A stretch of 60,000 nt of DNA, taken from Lineus longissimus (Eukaryota; Nemertea; Pilidiophora; Heteronemertea; Lineidae). Under the pieces are notes generated by a model. That model was not told where the DNA came from. It made no database searches and was given only the letters and a program-made list of their open reading frames with translations. Shown piece by piece: positions 50,401 through 60,000 of this stretch. How positions within the stretch are numbered: position 1 is the stretch's first letter; every line of letters begins with the position of its first letter. Made by a program: the position numbers and the translations under genes. The DNA lies in the NCBI RefSeq assembly GCF_910592395.1, contig NC_088318.1, positions 622,001 through 682,000 of the forward strand, given 5' to 3'.

Positions 50401-53400
50401 GCTGACGAAAGGCTTGACTAATCTATAATCATGTGTAAACCAAAGCAAGATCACATCACCAGCACGAGGAAACTGAAAACTGCGAGGAACAATCGACCTT
50501 CTGCGAGAAGTATCATTGGGGACAGAGACGCTCTGAAACAGAGACTATGCACGATGCGATGTCTAAAAAGCCTGACGTGATGCAGTTTTCCTCAACTTCC
50601 TTTTAATGCCTGCTTGACCACTTTCCTCAATCAGTTCCATTAGCAAATTGGTACAAAACTGTTGGTTGTAAAGTTCGCGAAGTTCGCAAATATTTCTTAT
50701 ATGATGATTATGTCGCGATTCAAATAAATCCGTTGCGAGCCCAGGTTTTATTGCAAACAAAAACGTATATTGGTTCATTGATTGGATATTCGATCCTGCT
50801 GGGTAATTCATTTCCAAAAATTCGTTGCATTCACTGCAGTAATTAGCTAATAGAGATGGATGGGGGGGGGGGGGGGTCCAGTGTTCAATTCATGCTGACG
50901 ATGGTATCATTTACAAGGTCACCGTGATGGACCACACTCAGATTCCCAATTAGACACCATTTTAAACATTGCTATGAAAGCGAACCCTGCTGATCATGCG
51001 ACAAGGAGGCCTGGCAACTATTTAAGTGTCGGGAAATGACCCCAGATTAACGCTAATGGGTTAGATATATATCAACACCTTAATGAGAGGTTTTAGGAGA
51101 AACTGATGTAATTGGTGAAGGATTTGTGGATTATCAGGCCCTGGCCAACTGCATCTGATGGTTATAATGACGTTATGATAGCTAAAGGTTTTCGTTCTTT
51201 CCAATGATACACAAATCGATTGCAGCAATGAATCTGTCCTTGGTGTTATCGTAATTGTCATCAGGCAGGAATTAGTGAACATATTAAGATTTAAGGTGGT
51301 CACGTAATGGTAAATTGAGATGGGCGTTTGTTTGGACGTAAATGATAAACCTCTTAGCAATGGTATGCGTGACCTTATGCTTCGTACGTCAGCTCAGAGC
51401 GCAGGCGTGTCACTTTCTTATGCCTAAGGTCTTCGGCAAAATTGAAAAAAGAGTTAGCTACAATCGGGTTATTTCAATTCTTAAAAACCATCCGCAGGCT
51501 TATTGCACTTCTTACGGATATTCGGTATATACACCATGTGTCAGCTTCGTCCGTTTGGCGAACTTCGCAGCCGGGAGGTTCCGCTAGGGGCAAGTAAGGA
51601 CGATTTGATATCTAACAAATGCAGCCACCTTTATGGAAAGAATGAGCTTTTCTAACCTGTACATGTACAATGTAAGGACGGTTAAAATTACTTTACAAAT
51701 ATCTCTTGTATTCAGATTTTGTACTATTCGGATCTACTAGCACCTGGACGCAAGTGCAAGAAAGTTGCCAAGTGTCATTTTTATACATTGAACTTGGCTG
51801 TTCAAATCCATCTTCCATTATTGTTGTCGCCATTCTCTTGAAATTGAAGAAATGGCACATGAACACATTCTAGCGCTAGCATCTTCTGAAGGATATACAT
51901 TTCTTTAGACAGAATGGATACGGCAGCACCTTCTTGTCATCTCACATATATAAACAGAACAGTGAACCAATTCAATCGTTTATAAAACGTCACAATAGAA
52001 AATCGACATTGGCTGGTTTTGTGGCAGTCTCTATAGTGTTATTCACCGCGGTTTCAAACCATAAATTCTCTTTTAGAACATCACTATCCCTAGTATAAAG
52101 GAGTACATATCACAAAGTAAACCGAATTGTTGTTTCTTAGTTAAAGGCTATTATTTTTCAAGGATAAATATGATGTTTTCATCACGATATCACAACAATT
52201 TCAAGGCGATCGATCAAGCTTTCGAAGTTTAAGTTATAATTTGCCAATACTCTCTAACTGCCAAAGGCGATGAGCTGAATATATGAAGTTCGGAAAACTC
52301 CCATCCCCCGAGGTTACAAAAAGTACACCGATTTATGCTTCGTGCGCAAAACAAATAATAATTGGAGAAATTACTGGGCAATGGGCAGTCCGTAAATTAA
52401 AACCCTGATATTGAATTTTATGTTTAAATGTCAGATTGTATATATAGATTCGCAATGTTTGAACTTTTTGAACATTCATTTATTGGACATTTTGCTTTGA
52501 CGTACAGATGTGATATCCAATTTAATAACGGTTGTGCGGTAACGCGGAGTTGGGCATTGATTTACTGACGGTTTCACAAGGATTTATTTTGATTCTAATG
52601 AATTCGGGAAAATAATATCGGTAAATCTTGCAATTTGGAAAACCGTTATTTTCTTTGAATGAAATTAAAAAGTTTTATTGGTTCGAAAGACAGATGCGTT
52701 AAAGTACTGATTTCTCTGTCTCCTCCTGTGGTGCAGTAAATGCCTGTCACATTCACCGAATTGGAGGTTTCCGGATCTTCTCAAAGAACTCATAAGTTTT
52801 GAACTTACAGAGAACCTTATACGAATCGTATTGGGACTTTCGATCTGGGCTACGCATGTCAGCTTTATGGCATGACCTAGTGAATACAGAGAAAGAAGAA
52901 GAAGAAAGACAGCGTTCTGTTTCTGTGAATTTGGCATTAAAGAAATCAATGGGAAATAGCAATGAACTTCACTGACTTCGCAATAGTGTGATCAGATTGG
53001 TATAAAAGTGCATTTGTTCATATTTGGACAAAATGTATTGTGTGGTTGTAATAATGATATGGCAAAATTGCTCTATCAAAAGATAATGCGTCCAGAAAAT
53101 AGCTCAGTGATTTGTCTAATATTCGGGGAAAATCGTAAGTAGAGTTGATATCTGGCTGAGCTGGTTCAAGGGATGTTTTAGCCCTCCCATTGCTTTCTAC
53201 AGGGAATGATAACAGGGGCTAGCTATTCTCATCTTACCTTACCTGTCAAACTTAGCCAATTCATCTTTTTCGTTAGAAAAAATCAAGAAAAAAGAACTTG
53301 AAAAGTATCATAAACTTCGATAACTTCGAGGAAAGTTAAATAAAATGTGTTAAATGTGATAAGAGAAGTGTGTATTGAAACGAAATAGGATGCTTACCTT

Positions 53401-53927
53401 AACTGTAAAAGTGATGACTCTTGTCTTGTCTTGGTGTTTAATCCTGTCTTGAATGAATGCGGCGGGTGTGTGTCCTCTTGGCCTTCGGTCCGTTGAAGTA
53501 TGCTCGGGAAACTAATGACAACTTGTCATCACTTAAAATCGATCAAACCCAGCAAGTGGTCGCAGCGACGCCTGCCTGGATGAGGGAGAACGAGTTCTAT
53601 ATGCTATCCATGCCATCTGCTAAGATGACGTTGAACTTGTAGCACTAGTGCCGTCTGCTGAGATGAGGCTGAATCTGTTTGAAAGTGTGAAGCAGTGCCA
53701 TCTTCTCAGATATGTAAGAGTAATGCATTGTCATTCTTCAGATCACACTGAACCTGTTTGCAAGGCTAAAGTATTCCGGTCTTCTATGATTACACAGAAT
53801 TGGGGCTTGGGTGTTCACACTTCATATGTAGAATAAAGAGGACCCTAGGATTTGGAATCAAAAATAAAATCCGTGAGCGGTCTTATCAGAATCGTGTATT
53901 GACACGTTGAAGCTGCTCGATTCCACG
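47424..53927. other. Long stretch without a firm gene
   Basis: No well-bounded exon is seen. A G15 run lies at 50862-50876. At 47960-48000 CAGTGGAATCCCGGTCGGCG resembles the end of a pogo/Tigger-like DNA element, but no opposite end was found. Minus-strand frames at 48156-47779 and 50817-50563 lack splice support. Confidence 0.4.
50862..50876. repeat. G15 homopolymer
   Basis: Fifteen consecutive G on the plus strand within single-copy AT-rich DNA. The length may vary between individuals or by sequencing error. Confidence 0.9.
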
Positions 53928-54013
53928 TAGTGTGGAACTGGTGGGATTCGAACCAGCGCAAAAACAAATACCATGCATTCGGGTCAGCGCCTCAGACCAC
54001 TGAGCTACCGAGG
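53928..54013 (-). tRNA. Degenerate tRNA-like sequence (tRNA pseudogene or SINE head)
   Basis: Read on the minus strand it has a perfect A box (TAGCTCAGTGG at 54007-53997, followed by TCTGAGGCGCT) and a perfect B box (GGTTCGAATCC at 53954-53944), with about 42 bp between them, the spacing of a class II (Leu/Ser-like) tRNA. The T stem is broken at two pairs (GCTGG against CCCAC) and the acceptor ends do not pair, so it is unlikely to be a working tRNA. A tRNA-derived SINE head or a decayed tRNA gene fits best. It lies 0.7 kb before the AChBP-like gene, opposite in direction. Confidence 0.5.
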
Positions 54014-54686
54014 TACAATTGGAAGGGAGCGAGCGGTAGCCGGTACATATTCAGCACGGTTCAGCAGTTCAATGTGCTCATGAACCCACGGATGGGGCAG
54101 AAGTTTCAGATTTGTTCTTTGGGGGTATTTCTACCTTTCTATGTCAATTCATCAAATAACTTTGATGCTAACGATCTCCTTTCCGTACCTCGGTGCTCTC
54201 TGGTGTTCCCCTCCCCGACTTCTGGATCCGCCACTGTTCAATGACATGGTGCGGCCCCCCTGAGCAAAAATAATGCGTACATGGCTGCTCTGAATCTCAT
54301 AGATTCCCACCTGTTAAACCAGGATGTGTATATTTCTGACAGGCTGCCTTATTTTGACATAGAACAAAGCACACGCCGTCGAATACAAGCCGTCGAACAA
54401 TAAGTGTGCTGTCCATCACTTGAAGGATTCGCACATTCACAAACACTTTCGCTAATTTTGTACATGACAGACTCCTCTACGAACAGAAATTAATTGGAAA
54501 TAATGATCGGCCCATACTTTTTCGAAATCGAATGCAATCAATGAAATTGCTCGATTATCGACATTAGTCTCATTTACAAGGCAATAATAACCGCAATTGT
54601 CATTGTTTTAAATCAATATGTCCTTAGCAAAATATCTCGGGTGCGGACAACTCTCACACTCGGCTGGATGACAACAAGAGAACAAG
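54014..54686. promoter_or_regulatory. Upstream region of the AChBP-like gene
   Basis: No clear TATA box or coding segment is seen. The promoter of the gene starting at 54687 should lie here. Confidence 0.35.
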
Positions 54687-54732
54687 ATGCACTCCTCAGT
54701 TTTGATCGGTTTCTTCGTTGCGCTGTTGGCAG
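54687..54732 (+). CDS. AChBP-like gene exon 1 (signal peptide)
   Basis: The exon has 46 nt, ends in phase 1 at GGCAG|GTAAGA, and encodes MHSSVLIGFFVALLA. The ATG has A at -3. A longer read-through frame (to 55070) is intronic. Confidence 0.85.
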
Positions 54733-57598
54733 GTAAGAATCATAGTGAACTTTTCGCAGCCATTTCTGATTTTGGTTACCGTGTTGGAATTTCTAGCATA
54801 GGACAACCTGTTTTTCAGGGTTTTTTTGATTTTTTTTCCGTCAGTCTTAAGCAGTTAGTCTATGCCAGTATATTGGTCGTATTTGGAGGAGATTTGGGGA
54901 CGGCCCATGGACTGCTTGAAGCAATTTCATGCAGACGTTTGGAAAATACAGAGTTCCTGTCCACCTATCTGGCCCTTGAAATAGAGTCATCATGGTTTCA
55001 TCACAGACATGGACCGATCACACCAATGCCAAGGGACGTCAGCAACTGCTTGCAGCGCCGACTTCACTAGGTGGAGCTAGTCTCAAGGTCTACATGGTCT
55101 CTAGACTGAATACTGCAGAGGGGGACAGAGAGAGGAGACGGCGCCAAGTGTCACCTGCGAGGGACCCGTAGACAGTTGGCCACACAACTGAAGACAGGAG
55201 TCATGACACGAAGGGGACTGGTGGCGCTGGTGGACTTTTTGGAAGGAGAATGGCCAGTGAGTTATCCAGAGCCACCACCTCTCTGATGTCTACACACACC
55301 CACACACCAACACACAGCTATTTCAAGTCCAGCTTCCATTTCTTCGTTCTTATTTATCGCTGGTGCTTCGTTTATGAACTATCATTCATTTCAGCGGGTG
55401 TCCTGTCGAACAGTTACATCACTGACCAGACCCGACTGTATAATGACATAGTAATGAGAAGAGGTTACAACAGCAAGGTCGTTCCCAATTTGAATGCCAG
55501 AACACCAGTCAATGTCACAGTCGGATTGACCCTCTTCGGAATTGACGTGGTAGGTTTTGGTTCTTTTCTAAGAGGGTGAGATACGGACGAAACTCCACCG
55601 TTATCACTAGTAGGAGACTTTTTCCGACTCCAGTTCCTCTAATCTTCCTGATTTATCCTACAACCGTCCGATGTTGTCCGACTTTTCCCTGAAAGGTCGG
55701 ATTTCTCGAAAACTGGTGAAAAATTACTGGGGCATCTTAAAATAGGGCACTTTAGATCAGGCCGATGCTGAATGGAGTAAATACTTAGGGTCACTCTACT
55801 TGGCTATTTGTCAGGAACGACCATGGTTGGCAAAAAATCGTACTGATATCGTATTTGCTGTGACTAGAACGATGCTAAATAGGCTCAACGTGTGTTAGAT
55901 TTAACGAAGCTGAACCACGAATTACTAGAGAACCGTATTCGGCATTAACTCTGGCCTTACAATGATATTACAGTTTCAAGTGCTTCAAACACTATATGTA
56001 ATCACTTGTTTTTCAGGATGAGGACAAGAACACGCTCTTTCTGAACTGTTGGCTACATGAGGTAAGGTAATGGCTGAAAGAAGGAATGTTGACAACCTGC
56101 ACGGTCTAGAACACTACGGCCCATGTTTTAGTGTGAATCAGGCCGCAGACCCGACGGACTTCAACCCCCCCCTCCCATTTGTCAAATCCCTTGATTTCCT
56201 GAGCCATTAAATGATAGATCATGTAGGTATCTATTGCTCTCTGACGTACTATTTAACACCACTTCTCCTTTCGGTACTGCTGGACTTGGACCTGTGAATT
56301 GATTGTTCATTTTGCTTCAGGTTTGGACCGACATACGCCTCGGATGGAAACCTTCTAAATACGGAAACATTGATCAGCTTAATGTCGAGCACTATAAGGT
56401 GTTTCGGCCAGATACATCGCTGTACAACAGGTACGTGTGATCTGAAGGAGGTCCAACAAACTGATTAGAAAACGTGTATTTCCATGGACTTGCAACGGAC
56501 TTGTGATAGGATGCGATGAACTTCGAAGGGTTATTTGTGTAATTGTTGGTATGAAGGCATGTTTTAGTGAAGTTGTTGGACTGACCTCATCCTATCACAA
56601 CTCCACTCTAAGACAATCGTGACAAATGTCAGCATTTTCGTAGACTTCTACATTTACTCGAACATTTTACATGTATGCTTTCAATATGCACCTTTGACAG
56701 TAACAGTGGCCATTTGGTTTGGAGGCAGAAGGTTGTCATGGTGTCATATAATTCATAGTTTAAACAGAGCATTGCTATGACTTGAACTTTAGATATTGGT
56801 CCAAACGCTTGAAAGCAGAGGATGGTGAGTTAGTCGTTTAGTGTAAGGAGGGACGTATCAATCTATCATTGCATGTTTTAAGCCTGTTTCTCACTTTTTC
56901 AGTTATGGCCCCCAGTCCATGCGGCCTGGCACTGATCAAGATCAACTAATAATCGACAGCAACGGTGTGGTGATGTTCTTCCGTCAGGTTGGCCTCAAAA
57001 GCAGTTGTGAGATCGACCCAACAAAGGACGATCAGTCATGCGAATTCACCTTTGGTTCGTGGGTGCACAACGCATTGAAAGTAAGAGAATCGCCCCCCCC
57101 CCCCAAAAAAAAAAACCCCCACACAAAACAGAATGCCTGTTTTCGACGTCGGAGTTAGAATACCTCGGCGCTGATCATTGTACGTACTTGTGCCCCCTAC
57201 CTTGCAGTTGAAAATTTCATGCCTCGCCCAATTCACAGTCTGTTGTCATCAAACAAAGCCTGCTTGCCTAAATTCCAATTGCTTTACTGTCTTGTTAAAG
57301 GTTTATCTGGGCAAATCTTCTGAACATCGACCCAACGAGGCAGCTTTTACGTGGTTCTATACTCCTTTACCAACATGGCATATAAACGAAGTCTACTTTC
57401 TTTCAGCTGAACTATAAGTTGAGCACAGGGAAGCTTGATATAAGCGAGATGGTGCCTCATCCGAAATGGGAATTAACCGGTTCTGAATTGAAGAGGGAGT
57501 TGAAGACGTATGCCTGTTGTCCAGAGCCCTACGTTGACATCAAGCTCACGCTAAAGCTCAGGAGAAAAGTCAGCAATCGAATCAGTATGGCAGGTTAA
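54687..57598 (+). CDS. Acetylcholine-binding-protein-like soluble Cys-loop ligand-binding protein (six exons)
   Basis: The coding exons 54687-54732, 55395-55549, 56017-56061, 56321-56430, 56903-57080 and 57407-57598 join to 241 residues, close to the roughly 230 usual for AChBPs. Residues 1-16 are a signal peptide (MHSSVLIGFFVALLA). The rest is a nicotinic-type ligand-binding domain: helix and first strands to 67, with a glycosylation site NVT at 55-57; W79-L-H-E-V-W84-T-D-I-R-L-G-W91 (loop D); RPDTSLYNSYG 111-121 (loop A, Tyr117); Cys loop C154-C165; GSWVH 170-174 (loop B, Trp172); YACCPEPY 213-220 (loop C, vicinal Cys215-216). All aromatic-box residues are present, so acetylcholine-like ligands probably bind. 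The chain ends 21 residues after the second Tyr of loop C with no membrane segment, and AATAAA follows 47 nt after the stop. AChBPs are secreted pentamers; the same is inferred here. A divergent receptor subunit with lost 3' exons is the alternative. Confidence 0.9.
55395..55549 (+). CDS. AChBP-like gene exon 2
   Basis: The exon has 155 nt, acceptor CATTTCAG and donor GACGTG|GTAGGT. It encodes the N-terminal helix region (DQTRLYNDIVMRRGYN) and the first strands (TPVNVTVGLTLFGIDV). Confidence 0.88.
56017..56061 (+). CDS. AChBP-like gene exon 3 (45 nt)
   Basis: The acceptor is TTGTTTTTCAG and the donor GAG|GTAAGG; phase 0 on both sides. It encodes DEDKNTLFLNCWLHE. A 45-nt exon at this place is typical of nicotinic receptor genes. 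Confidence 0.9.
56321..56430 (+). CDS. AChBP-like gene exon 4 (110 nt)
   Basis: The acceptor is TTTTGCTTCAG and the donor AACAG|GTACGT; phase 0 in, phase 2 out. It encodes VWTDIRLGWKPSKYGN (loop D) to FRPDTSLYN (loop A). The 110-nt length and the phase-2 junction inside the LYNS Ser match nicotinic receptor genes. Confidence 0.92.
56903..57080 (+). CDS. AChBP-like gene exon 5 (Cys loop, loop B)
   Basis: The exon has 178 nt, acceptor CACTTTTTCAG and donor TTGAAA|GTAAGA. It encodes residues 120-178, including the short Cys loop CEIDPTKDDQSC and GSWVHN. Confidence 0.92.
57093..57115. repeat. C12-A11 homopolymer block in intron 5
   Basis: Twelve C then eleven A, beginning 12 nt after the exon 5 donor. 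It is probably length-variable. Confidence 0.9.
57407..57598 (+). CDS. AChBP-like gene exon 6 (loop C, C-terminus)
   Basis: The exon has 192 nt including TAA, with acceptor TACTTTCTTTCAG. It encodes residues 179-241, from LNYKLSTGKLDISEM through WELTGSELKRELKTYACCPE to the last strand PYVDIKLTLKLRRK and a short tail VSNRISMAG. Confidence 0.9.
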   Translation: MNYKLSTGKLDISEMVPHPKWELTGSELKRELKTYACCPEPYVDIKLTLKLRRKVSNRISMAG

Positions 57599-57644
57599 GA
57601 CCAGAATGTGCTTTCTAATGTACCACCAATATATATTTAACAAG

Positions 57645-57650
57645 AATAAA
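57645..57650 (+). terminator. Polyadenylation signal AATAAA of the AChBP-like gene
   Basis: It lies 47 nt after the stop codon. A second AATAAA at 57871-57876 could serve a longer transcript. Its closeness to the stop supports a transcript that ends without membrane-domain exons. Confidence 0.7.
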
Positions 57651-58509
57651 GAGTAGATACAGCCTGAATCTTATTGATATTATTTCATAGGCTTCATCAC
57701 ATTGCAGTAGCCTGAAAGGGATTCTATTCGGTTGGAAAGCCTTCAAAATGTATCTCTTTGTTATTATGGTCTGAAAAGACCGTGTGTCCGAACTATTCCT
57801 GTATTTAGCTTCACTTTTTTGACATTTTTGGCGGCTATAGTCATTTTGATGATGTATAATTATGAATGACAATAAACATTGGTTTCATCAAAGTTTAATA
57901 GATGGCGAAAGTAAAAGAGAGCGAGGATATCGATCGATCGTGTTAGTATACATATTATGTGTACAAAGATGCGGTTAGTTGTGTTTGATTGAGCTGGTTC
58001 GGCACTGTAAGGACAACTGCCGAAAAAGTCCGAAATTTCAATCGTGCTCATGCGCTACCAAACCCAGAGCCGGGAGCACGTTAAAAATATACACAGCGTA
58101 AATGTCTCGTAGCTGGACGTCTTCAGTTTCCCATCTTCTACTAGGTGTCTCTACTTTCAAATTGACTTCGATCATTAATAGTCTTGCTTACTTAAGTAAA
58201 TGCTTACTTATCGCACCTGTATCTTGAGCAGCTCTAATGATTATCGCCTTCATTAGACATCTCTGATGATTATCGCCTTTGTTAAAGGTTCAAAGGATGA
58301 CCAGCGTGAGAGGGATCTAAATGTTCCAGTTATAGTAGTCCGGGAGGGGGACATAGGATGGTATCGTACGTACATGATCTAAGGGCATATAGTTGCTTTA
58401 GGGGAGGACTAAATTCGATGTCACACCGGTATCCACAACTTTCTGTAAGATTAATAAAATGAGATGTGTCAGTTTGATGTATTATTACCATTGAAACTCT
58501 TCGTCACAG
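57651..58509. other. 3' flank of the AChBP-like gene
   Basis: No exon is seen. At 58230-58290 a stretch of about 25 bp around GATTATCGCCTT is duplicated in tandem. Confidence 0.5.
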
Positions 58510-58559
58510 AGGGAGATATTCTGGAGGCTTCGAGGGTAACATTGGCTCAGAAGTCTGAG
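58510..58559 (+). CDS. Possible small exon, unassigned
   Basis: The 50 nt between CTCTTCGTCACAG and GAG|GTGAGC are open in one frame only (GDILEASRVTLAQKSE) with phase 1 in, phase 0 out. That phase would fit a rare splice from CAG|GTTAAG at the end of AChBP exon 6, or it may belong to another gene or be chance. Confidence 0.2.
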
Positions 58560-60000
58560 GTGAGCTCATTGTAGAAATGAATCGATAAATTCGTGGATGT
58601 TCCTTGATATGTCATGATGAGTCTAAAAGGTACCGTCAAACTGCACTTTTGGGGAATCAAAATGGAGCTGTATAGACTCCTATCTTGATCAAACAAAATG
58701 AATCTCAAACCACCTTAGAATCTAAATCCCTTCAACAAAAAAATAGTTCTGGGGGAGCTTTTTCTCAATATCTTAGATACGAATTGAGGTAATAATTATA
58801 TCAGACAAGAAGCTGCCTCCCAATAGGTAACTCAGATTGTCACCATTAGACCATGGCGCTGTGAAACTCAACTAAACGACAATAGACACTAATCTTTCCT
58901 ATTGAATATCCGAGAGAACCGCTACAATTTCGAGATGATTGTTAATGGGTTTATAGTGCTGGCTGACATGGCGTTTGATGGGTTTGAAAGCACGGAGATG
59001 GACGATGATTGAGCATGATTGGCCGGGTATTAGCTGGAAATGTCCGTTATTAGGGGTATTATTTCGCCGGGAGATTTCCTAAAATCGCTGAGCTCGGTGG
59101 CAGAGTGCAGCAGCCCGTCACGAAGATGTAGTTCAGTAAGATCGACATATCCCCGACCGAAGCCCAAAGGAATCCAATAAAGGTTTCTCGCGTTTGCCTT
59201 TGCCGAAGTTTTGTTCATAACGTAACAGTGTTTTGTGAGCATGCTCGGATCCTGAACGGACTACATGCTAATTGCGACAGTAACTATTATCAAGCTGTGA
59301 GCAGGCCCAATTTAAATGCTGACAGTTGGATATTACGCACAGATTTCCATGCTCTACTCGTGCCTTATTCCCATGCTGACAGCATGTTTTTATAATCTCT
59401 GCATGGGTCAAATCAGAAGTGAACAATATGCTATTGATCCAGATTAACATGCCTTCGATCGATCACCGCCAGGCGTCGCCACCATTTCGATCGACAGGTC
59501 TGCTACGCTTTCTGTTCTCTCTCGAGCACAAGGGTAACCGGAACACTACATTACACCATGCATTAGCCCAGTTGTCAATAACCAGAAAGCTTTCAGAGCG
59601 TCTGCTCAAACCCGCACTCCAACTGCGGAACATTCTAGCGCTAATGGTACTCTAAACTCGGATACGCCAGAAATTCCAAATCACCGCCAATAAGTGGGCC
59701 TCCTTGACTATTGTGTTTACTATTCCTCTGATTCCTTTTCTGTTCAAGCAGAGTGAAATATAACAATACTTAACATCACTCACCATCTATTTATCTGAAT
59801 AGCGCCATCCCAGATTACCGCAAAATTATTTCGGGAAATCTTGAAAATGTACCACCTTTAATATTGAGGGAAGGCTCATAGTTATCATATTTTGCAGTTT
59901 GGTTTCCAATTTGCTTCACTTCAACTGATATCATGGAATCTATTGAAATGCTCTCTTTTTGACAGGTTGCGGTAATGTTTGTGTTTGGAAAATGTGTACG
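58560..60000. other. Non-coding to the window end
   Basis: No firm exon is seen. A GC-richer minus-strand frame at 59242-59030 is protein-like in part (GYVDLTELHLRDGLL) but has no clear splice borders. Confidence 0.4.

Noticed and set aside
54733-55070. Continuation of the first AChBP-like frame to 127 codons
   Set aside because: It reads through a strong donor (CAG|GTAAGA) into intron 1. The true continuation is exon 2 at 55395, which restores the receptor fold.

Overview
The window is eukaryotic, from an animal genome. It is AT-rich, most of it has no long open frame, and the supportable coding sequence is split into short exons with GT/AG borders. The best gene is an acetylcholine-binding-protein-like (AChBP-like) member of the Cys-loop receptor family. 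Soluble proteins of this kind are known mainly from molluscs and annelids. Together with recurring ATGTACATGTA-type motifs, this makes a marine invertebrate, probably a lophotrochozoan, the likeliest source. The species cannot be named from the sequence.

Layout, left to right. 1-10 kb is mostly non-coding, with a candidate 94-codon single-pass membrane micropeptide (1750-2034) and a short 18-bp tandem repeat (6041-6133). About 10.4-25.2 kb on the minus strand holds a split gene for a small secreted protein. Four coding exons (25180-25139, 22029-21972, 14123-14052, 10486-10409) join with matching phases and give a textbook signal peptide followed by charged helical segments; the 3' end is not resolved. 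Inside its introns lie a 141-bp triplicated AT-rich repeat (12780-13182), a 172-bp foldback MITE flanked by TA (18799-18970), and candidate plus-strand exons at 22255, 23405 and 24411. A plus-strand open exon (25047-25172) overlaps the first minus-strand coding exon.

25.4-43 kb is largely silent: a 65-bp duplication near 28.7 kb, a TATA-like box, and an A/C low-complexity tract near 31.6 kb. A candidate exon stands at 43076-43300. A tandem-repeat cluster follows: seven 35-bp units (45432-45676), then exactly 28 units of 58 bp (45800-47423). 47.4-53.9 kb shows nothing firm apart from a G15 run. A degenerate tRNA-like sequence with A and B boxes lies at 53928-54013 (minus).

54687-57598 (plus) is the six-exon AChBP-like gene: 241 residues, a signal peptide, a full ligand-binding domain, then a stop and an AATAAA signal where a receptor would begin its first membrane segment. 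Exons 3 and 4 are 45 and 110 nt, the sizes conserved in nicotinic receptor genes. The Cys loop has lost about three residues, including the Phe-Pro-Phe apex that touches the membrane domain in receptors. The remaining 2.4 kb holds one candidate small exon. The two firm genes have no shared pathway that can be read from the sequence, although both encode secreted proteins.
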